Shown here in pieces: positions 56,900 through 64,000 of a stretch of 64,000 bases of DNA (the stretch's first letter is position 1; every line of letters starts with the position of its first letter). The notes beneath the pieces are model-generated. The model was not told the origin of the DNA. It worked only from the letters and a program-made list of their open reading frames with translations, and did no database searches. The position numbers were made by a program, and so were the translations under genes. The stretch covers positions 187,377,233 through 187,441,232 of the forward strand of contig NC_081415.1 of the NCBI RefSeq assembly GCF_030272615.1. The letters are read 5' to 3'. Origin of the DNA: Cryptomeria japonica (Eukaryota > Streptophyta > Pinopsida > Cupressales > Cupressaceae).

Positions 56900-59860
56900 A
56901 TGGGAAAGAACAAGCGAGGAATGATGGAACAATGAGAGGCTGAAAAGGAAAGACAAAGACAATGTATGAAGAAATTATGTGACATAAGAGCAATGGGACA
57001 CGAAGTTACATCATCCTCAACATCTCAATTTGATTTACGAAATGAACATAATGCAATTGAAGAAGAGATCGCAATGAATAATCAAACAAATGATGAAGAT
57101 GCACCAACAATATTTTATTTACCGTATGAACCTAATGAAACGAATGTACCTAATGCATGCAATGATGAACATACACAGACTCTATTTGATGTGATGAATG
57201 TACCTAATGCACGCAATGCACCAATGTTAACACCTCCTAGAATCATTCATAGGAAACCAAAGTATCTAATTGACATTGATGAGAATATTTTGAAGCCAAT
57301 GCCCGATAAAATGAATGAATAAACTTATAGGAGAATTGTTAAAAGAATATGGGAAAACTATTTTGAAAATTTAAATCAAACTGCAAGATGCCAATTAATT
57401 GTTGAAATGATTAAAATTTTGAATTTTCAAGAGACAATGAAAATTCTAGGCCTAAGATAATCCAAAAGTAATAGCGAAAGAACTATTGTGAGAAATATAT
57501 TTGATGCATATCAAGATATTGGTTCAAAATCACGTACTAAAGATTCTAATGTTACTAGACATGTTATTACATCAACCATAATGAGCAAGAAAATAAAAAA
57601 ATATCATTTGATAAGCAAAACAATTAAGTCATTAAACATAAGTAGAACAACATTACGTAAAGCATTAGATAGGTGGGAGAAAATAGAGGATCCTAACAAT
57701 AATTCTCTTTGGGCGTTCTCGGGTAGACTACCACGCAAAGACAAGGTTGTTTTTGATGCACTAAGAACATTAATAGAAAGTTTTTGGCATGAAAACACAA
57801 GGGTTTTGCCTAACCAAAGAGATGTTGTTAGAAGGTGAATTGAATCTAGAAATCGTGAGCCACATGCCAAACACTATTTGGATATGACTCAAACAAAATT
57901 TTATGAAAGATTCCTTCAAAAGTTTCCTCAAATAAGAATTAGTCAAAGATTTTTTGAATGACAAAACCTTTTTATGTTAAGATTAATCATGTACGCACCA
58001 CGTGTTGTTGTAGGATTCATATTGAATTTTCCATGCATTCAATGTCCACCCTTGACTTGACCTATTTTGACTAGAGCTGACTTTTATTTTATGTTTGATA
58101 GACTTATCTAGACTATATTTGATGATTTGGATGATGATTACTCATATGTTTCAGTTACTTACTATTGATGCCAGATACTATTGGACATGTTCTATTTTGA
58201 TGATCTATATGGATGTTGATACTATCATTAGTGATCATGTGATGTGATGGATATATGTATGTGATGATTTTCATATGCTTACTATGTGATGGATCATTGA
58301 TAGATTATGTTGATCATGGATTTGATGTTGATTATGATTACACTAACCCTATTTCATGGTTACATATGATGAGATTTGTTTGACTATTGTATGACTATCT
58401 TCATGAGAGGGACGATGTCACATCACTCATTATGAGCGGGATGTGCCATCACGATTCCCTATCACTTGTCTGTTATCAGATAGATGCATATGTTTTATCG
58501 TTGTTTTATGGTTGTAGGATCTTGCGGGTACCAGACATCAACTCCACCCAGCTTCACAGGTCTAAGCATGTCTTTAATTCCAATGGTTTATGTGGTTCAG
58601 AGATGACATGAGTTCCTTTCACATACTCTAGGTCTAAGATGTGCACCAAGTGTCATAAGCATCTTGGCATAATTCTCCACGTCAGTTAGTGAGTTTGATC
58701 TTTTCAGTATTGTGAGTATGTTTAGATATGGTTGATTTATTTGATAATGTTTAGATTAATTATGAGATCCTTGATGTGTGATTTTATAATTAATAATGCT
58801 CATTTTAATTTATTTAATTTATTTGCCTTGAGTATTTATTTATTTATTTGCCTATGGTTCAATAGTTCATTTGATATTTAATATTTATTTGGCTCTTTAT
58901 ATCATTTATGAGATTTGTGCTACATGTGGTGGTTTGCACCATTTGCCAAGATGTCTATATTTGGATAGCACACATGAAATTGGTAAGAAACTATTATCTT
59001 TTGGAAAGTACAAGATAGTGACATATGGGATTAAAGATGGAAAAGAATTGAAGAGATGTGAGTTAGTGAAAAATGATATATGTGTAGCTGATTTTATGAG
59101 AACATTTAAAGAGAAACTAGTTTATGAGTACACAATGCATACACATGGAGCTCGGTGGTTAGATGAACAATTCAAGTTATGCAAGGACACATTTCCTCTT
59201 GGTACCATTGTCTCTATAGTTGATTTTGCCAAAAATTAAACACTACAACCTCAAAATGAAGTGCAATCTATGTATTACCATTCTACACAAGTTTCTATTT
59301 TTGTACACATAGCAGTCATGCATGCAAATGATAGCACAAAGGGGATAGAAAGGTTGTAAGAGTATATTACTTCTACATGAGTGATGATTGTACACATTTG
59401 TTAGAGTTTGTGCAAGGATGATTTAAATTTTTCTATGATAGTTTAAGGGAAAGGAACATATGATACAAGCAACACATAACATGGTCAGATAATTGTAGCT
59501 CGCAATTAAAAAATGCAACGATGTTCTATTGGTTGAATAGTATGCATGTGAAAAGTGGTGTACAACATATTTGGAATTTCATTGAGGGTGGACATGGAAA
59601 GGGAGAGCACGATGGTGCAGGAGCATGTGTAAAAAGAGCCCTAGCTAGAGAAGAATTGAAGTACAAAGGTAGTGTCGAGTTGACAGATGCAACAACAATT
59701 GTGTGATGGTGTAACTCTACAATGGGACCAGGTAATGCAAGTACATCAATGGTTCATAGATATTTTTGGTTGATAACTAAATCTGACATTGAAAACTATC
59801 AAGATTGTTGTACAGTTGCAAGATCCAGTGACATGCACTCATTTTGAAGTTCAAATGCGA
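56900..59860 (+). pseudogene. Uncharacterised transposase-like pseudogene
   Basis: ATG 56,900 opens a frame that can be followed to about 57,960 with in-frame stops at 56,933, 57,320, 57,458 and 57,836 and a further TGA near 57,959. The N-terminal part is acidic. A helical segment (KSLNISRTTLRKALDRWEKI) looks like a helix-turn-helix. Later parts give HVRTTCCCRIHIEF, then, after an insertion, EICATCGGLHHLPRCL, FKEKLVYEYTMHTHGARWLD and, in another frame, SDNCSSQLKNATMFYWLNSM with HIWNF and GHGKGEHDGAGACVKRAL. The block S(D)..S.Q.KN...HGKG..DG.G..VKR resembles the catalytic core of a widespread, poorly named family of transposase-like proteins. I cannot assign a superfamily. The copy is dead. 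Confidence 0.65.
58043..58857 (+). mobile_element. Solo-LTR-like insertion inside the transposase-like pseudogene
   Basis: TGTCCACCCTTGACTTGACC opens a block with LTR-type wording (GTTGTAGGATC..GCGGGTACC) like that at 11,535-11,850. TTCAA is found on both sides (58,038-58,042 and 58,858-58,862), which would make the insert 815 bp. Its right end reads CTATGG rather than CA, so the right border is tentative. Coding sequence of the host pseudogene resumes shortly after. Confidence 0.5.
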
Positions 59861-59887
59861 GTTCACCGGTAATTTATACTAGACAAA

Positions 59888-61080
59888 TTATATGTTTTTG
59901 CTCTTCATGTATGTATTTTTTGTGGGAAGAATGTGAATCACAAGAGTGGGTTGACAAATAGTCTTGTAGACTATTGCTTCCCATTGATACCTATCAAATT
60001 CCCAAAGCACTATAGTTGAACCAGATGGAATCATCCATTGATTTTGATCATGTATTCGACCTAGTGGAACCAAGTGATTTTTTGGGTAAATTTTATTGTA
60101 GGAAATTTTTTTGGCTCATTTTGTTACATCAAACATTATTTTTGGGATCCTTTCCCTACCCTGCATCATGCTCTGGAAGTTCTTGAAGTATCCCCAAAGT
60201 GCAGTTCTCTAGGTTTTGCTATCTCCAATGCTATATAAAAGATCTCTAATCTGGACTTCCATCGGTCTATTACTAGTCCATTGAACATTACCAATACCCA
60301 AAATCTCATTCATGAAATAGAAGAATGAATATAAGATCAAGGTGCCATATTTGAATGTATTCATCTTGTCCTTCTTAATACTAGTCAAAATTTTCATAAG
60401 CTATCCCTAGAGTAGCTCACACATATCATACTCCTTGTTTTACTTCACCATCTAATATGCAACATAGATAGCAATATCCGATATCGAATTCTCCCGATTG
60501 GAGTGGTATACCTTGTATTCGATAACCATAGAAGCAAACTTTACATCTAGCTCAATAATATCATTGATTGTCATAACCCTTTTTTCAAATTTGGAACCAA
60601 TTGCATAGGTAACCATTTGATTCTTCATAGACAGGAGTGTAGGCACTCCACTGGATGAGCTTAGACCAATTAAATCCTAATTACATCCTTAGTGATCTTA
60701 AATGACTGGTTCAACCACATGAATTCATCATGAATTTTTCTTAACACATATCGGACCCACTCATTCTCATCAAACACTGGAAACGTAACGACCTATGCAA
60801 AATTATTTTCCTTCAAAACCTTGAATTCTGGTTTGGCCTTGAGATCCTCTCCTAATATATGTTTGGTGTACAAATTCAAGAATTGGGATCCTCCTAACTC
60901 CTCAAGATTTGAATGAATGTATGTCCTAATATCTTCGACATGAAGAACAGCATATGAAACGGATGAAAATGCACCTAGTGGATCATCTTCTACAAATTTG
61001 AAAGGGTTATTTTTGAATTTTGGGTAAGATTTCTCAGTGGTATCAACTACCAAAGGTGTATCCATTTGTAGAGATTTCAA
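59888..61080 (-). pseudogene. Large non-pol domain of the right-hand LTR element
   Basis: Minus-strand pieces at 61,080-60,793 (FVEDDPLGAFSSVSYAVLHV, YTKHILGEDLK), 60,646-60,452 (VPTLLSMKNQMVTYAIGSKF region), 60,397-60,209 (FKYGTLILYSFFYFMNE, VQWTSNRPMEVQIRDLLY) and 60,073-59,888 form one degraded protein spread over two frames with many stops. It has no zinc knuckle or polymerase motif. I do not recognise a named domain; by placement and composition it is comparable with the globular part of elements A and B, but I cannot show homology by eye. Confidence 0.5.
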
Positions 61081-61738
61081 TTTTACAAGCTTCTCAAAAA
61101 AATGCCTTACTTTGCCAGATTAGTGTTTCATATATAATTGCCTTCACACTTAGATCACATGGAAATATTCTTGCAAAGCTCACTCCTCTTTTTATCAGAA
61201 TGCAAAGTGACAAATGAGAAATAAAAGTTATCTTTTATCATTCACATATCTAACTTTTTGGTGTAATAAATACGCTTGCCCTAAACTTTTTGGATGCCCT
61301 ATTTTCATAGATTGCTCCACAAAAATTCTCCTGCGGTGTGGATCTTCAATATTGCTCAATTCCTTTTAGAGATCCTTCCAAAACATCTACAATACCAAAA
61401 TACAACTTCTGACAATCTGTCACATTCTAGCACCAACTCTAGCAGGGGAGAATATGATCTTCTTGAAAAGTCCCCCTAGGCCAATAGACTTAAATCAATT
61501 TCCAAAAGAATTTCTAGCACCAAATTTAGGTGTAGATCCATTTTATACATCAGAATCACTCTTTCTTTACCCATTTCTTTTTCTTTTGATTCCTAATCTC
61601 ATCCACTTTCTCTTTACCTTTATCATCTGTCTACACACTCTTGTCCTTGTTTGTCAGACCCTTCCTTTTGACATTCTTGCTTCTACAAAATCTTGCAATG
61701 TGACTGGATTTGTTGCAATTATACAAGACAACATTTCC

Positions 61739-62115
61739 TTATCCAAATATGTAATTCCCTTTATTTCCTCTTGATATGCACTGATTAGTAATGTGGTCAA
61801 ATCTATTGCATGCATAACATCGAACATTCCTTCTATTTGAAAAGTTATTCGACATACTTCTGCATTCACTTGATTTATGCCCACACTTGTACCAATTGAA
61901 ACACTGACAAAAGCATGATGGACCATTTTGATTCATTCTACTTCTGCATTGACTACATTATGACCAAATTTATTGCAAATAAAATAATTGCCATTGAACT
62001 TTTGAGCATTAGGTTTTCTTACTAGAGACCTTTTAGCTTTGTTCTTCTAATGTTCTGACTTAGGATTGCTTTGATCAGATCTAGAGCTTTCACCTTTCTC
62101 TAATCCAAGACCTCG
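61739..62115 (-). pseudogene. Zinc-knuckle region of gag, right-hand element
   Basis: The minus strand carries CX2CX4HX4C-type knuckles in two frames: CFNWYKCGHKSSEC and CYACNRFDHITNQC in one frame (61,936-61,739), and a weaker CNKFGHNVVNA upstream in another. Such knuckles bind genomic RNA in gag nucleocapsid. The frame shift between knuckles shows decay. Confidence 0.75.
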
Positions 62116-62139
62116 TTTGTCACCTTCACTCTTCTAACT

Positions 62140-62724
62140 CTACAACAACACATCAAGTTTTGTTGAGATAATCTTGAACTTTTCCTTGTACTCATTTGCA
62201 GTAGCAAGTTCATCTATAAGAATGACAATTTTCCTTTCAAGCTCTTCCTCATTGTTTTTGGATTGATGCAGTTCAAGCTTCAATTGGTCGATTTCATAAT
62301 TAAATCTGCAACATTCATTAGATCTATCTTTTATGGATTGATTAATATTCTCTTCTTTCTTCTTCCTTCCCTCAATCTCCTTGGTCAACCCCATCACTAT
62401 AAATTCCATCTCATGCTTCAGGACAGCATTGTCTTTTGCAAGCTTCTCACATTCTTTTGTCTTCTCCTTCAAGGCTTAATTAAAGTGATCATCATCTATG
62501 CTTTGGCTTTCTTTCTGCTTTAGCTAATCACATAGTTCCCTTTTCTTTTCCCTTGACTTATCTAGTTTCTCTTTTAATGACTGAATGAAATTCTTAGCAT
62601 CCTTAAGATTCGCTTTCAATTTATGGACTTTAGCTATGGATTGCTCAAGATCATCAAGTGCAACTAGAAGTTGTTGTTGAAGACCACTAAAATACATTGA
62701 ATCACCTTCACGGATCCTCCTCAA
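62140..62724 (-). pseudogene. Coiled-coil N-terminal part of gag, right-hand element
   Basis: Starting close to the primer site, the minus strand encodes a helical, Lys/Glu-rich region: LLVALDDLEQSIAKVHKLKA, then KLAKDNAVLKHEMEFIVMGL and ELERKIVILIDELATANEYK. The two pieces are in one frame with stops at about 62,524 and 62,473. Coiled-coil followed by zinc knuckles is an expected gag layout. Confidence 0.65.
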
Positions 62725-62750
62725 GTTGTTAGACTTGTTCTGAGGAACTA

Positions 62751-62763
62751 GGCTCTGATACCA
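62751..62763 (-). other. Initiator-Met-tRNA primer binding site, right-hand element
   Basis: GGCTCTGATACCA is the reverse complement of TGGTATCAGAGCC. It lies two bases from TGTTGAATCAAGG, the (reverse complement) end of an LTR, and just upstream of the gag start on the minus strand. Confidence 0.85.
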
Positions 62764-62765
62764 AT

Positions 62766-64000
62766 TGTTGAATCAAGGAACATTGAGAGGGCGACTAAAT
62801 CAGTATTCTACAAACTTTAACTTTATTAATCTATTCATTCAACCACCTAATACATTGAACCAAAAATAAAGATGTAGGAACACAAATCAATCAACCACAA
62901 TGCCATAACACAAAGATTTTTTACATGAAAAACCCGGCTAAGGGAAAAACCACGATGGGGATGAGACCCACAAGATGAGTATACTCAAATATAAAGTTTT
63001 ACAATGAGAATGCACGTGCATTCAGACACAATACCTAGAACTCACTTCTCAAGAAAGAGAGGCTCACTGCCTATAACTGAATTACAGCATATTAATAAAG
63101 TATATGAACTAAATAATAGCATCTACAAATGCCTAATTATAGTTTTGATTAAGCAGATTTTATAAACATTTCCATACTCTTCCTTACACTGCTCTGATCC
63201 ACTGTTCTACAATAATCTGGAGCACAATTCTCTAACCTGTGCACAATTGATCACCAACACCTTTTGCATACCCATCGATATCCAAAATGATCACAATAAT
63301 TAATCTATTATATCTGCAACAAGAAATTAATTCAATTGCATGTCGGCTTCAAGAAAAATTAACATATAATAAAACAAGTACACATTATCGACCAAATCTA
63401 ATCTCAAATACCAATGCAGACCAATAAAACCAATCACACATTACCAAAACTACTAGACAAAACACTTGGACCACAAAATTAATTACCAAAATCATTCCGC
63501 ACAATCTGCATAAGGATTATTCATGCAAGTTGGTTGTTCTTCACTGCTAAGCCAAAAAACCAAGACACAAAGGCTTCTAACACACACAACAATTATCACC
63601 AGAGGCTCAAACTCTAGAATAAGGTAATCCAGAAATCTAAAAACCTTCCTTGAAATCTGCAACACAACCCGAAAAGAAATACAGATCAAAATAATGAACT
63701 CTATCGGATGCTCTATTCTAAGCTTGTGGAAATTGAACTAGTCTTCAATCTGACTTCCAGTATGAGCAAATCACACATTGTGGATGGGCTTACGGACTTG
63801 GGTCGCCATCAATGACAACATCGGATGACCTGTGCAGTGTCTCTTGCCGATAAGTACACCCCCTTTCCAAAGCATACAACATGGCTAGAGGATCCACTAG
63901 TGTGAATTTTCAAAAGCCCCTAGGGAGGTGGATGTCGTTGACCAACCCTATTAATCTTTCTAGCCAACTTTGTACCTTTGGTCCTTCTGGAAAAATCACA
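62766..64000 (-). repeat. LTR of right-hand element, running off the window
   Basis: Begins TGTTGAATCAAGG (the CA end on the minus strand). It contains the phrase GAAAAACCCGGCTAAGGGAAAAACCACG-like wording near 62,928-62,952 that is typical of R/U5 in plant copia-type LTRs. Some ATCGGATG words occur near 63,703 and 63,823. The outer end is beyond 64,000. Confidence 0.75.

Noticed and set aside
1-64000. CRISPR array, rRNA, tRNA genes or organelle DNA insertion
   Set aside because: I found no regularly spaced identical repeats with unique spacers, no tRNA cloverleaf that I could support, and no recognisable plastid or mitochondrial genes.

Overview
This window looks like nuclear DNA of a gymnosperm, most likely a conifer. 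It is AT-rich, has very few intact genes, and is packed with nested and decaying transposable elements. The one host-like coding remnant that is clearly recognisable is a PLS-type pentatricopeptide (PPR) fragment of the kind that is very abundant in conifers. There is no sign of organelle, bacterial or viral genome structure. I see no rRNA, tRNA or CRISPR.

Layout. 1-9.2 kb: intergenic AT-rich DNA with a pyrimidine tract, a 0.4-kb purine tract, an ATCGG-rich block and two copies of a 19-nt palindrome. 9.2-10.0 kb: a broken LINE on the minus strand. 11.5-14 kb: gypsy-LTR-like DNA holding a remarkable hairpin cluster. 14-18.9 kb: element A, an ATCGA-rich LTR-like block followed by a 1,051-codon reading frame with nine nonsense codons and no frameshift. 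19.2-27 kb: an LTR-like block of the same kind, split by a 6.2-kb insertion (element B) with a 5-bp target duplication; element B carries a second, homologous large frame. 28-35.7 kb: a degenerate CACTA (En/Spm) transposon on the minus strand with TNP2, DUF4218, DUF4216 and Transposase_24 pieces. 37.16-48.26 kb: an 11.1-kb LTR element with two near-identical 1.27-kb LTRs, primer site, polypurine tract, no recognisable pol, and one 940-codon frame broken by a single TGA. 48.4-49.2 kb: the PPR fragment. 49.4-51.3 kb: a probable gypsy solo LTR. 53-56.1 kb: low-complexity DNA and a clean 2.06-kb solo LTR with target duplication. 56.2-56.5 kb: a BTB-like fragment. 56.9-59.86 kb: an uncharacterised transposase-like pseudogene interrupted by a solo-LTR-like insertion. 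59.9-64 kb: a minus-strand LTR retrotransposon with initiator-Met primer site, coiled-coil and zinc-knuckle gag, and an LTR running off the window.

The most striking observation is the 11.1-kb element at 37,163-48,256. Its 3' LTR is followed by the seven bases that normally follow the 5' LTR and then by a 371-bp inverted piece of LTR. That piece ends exactly at the LTR terminus, beside a perfect 5-bp target duplication (AATAA on both sides). Both ends of the insertion are therefore the same U3 terminus, which suggests integration of an aberrant cDNA. The same element carries a short iterated motif near its 5' leader and again, in both orientations, near its 3' end. Its coding region and those of elements A and B are large, lack visible reverse transcriptase or integrase, and may represent poorly described non-autonomous element families.
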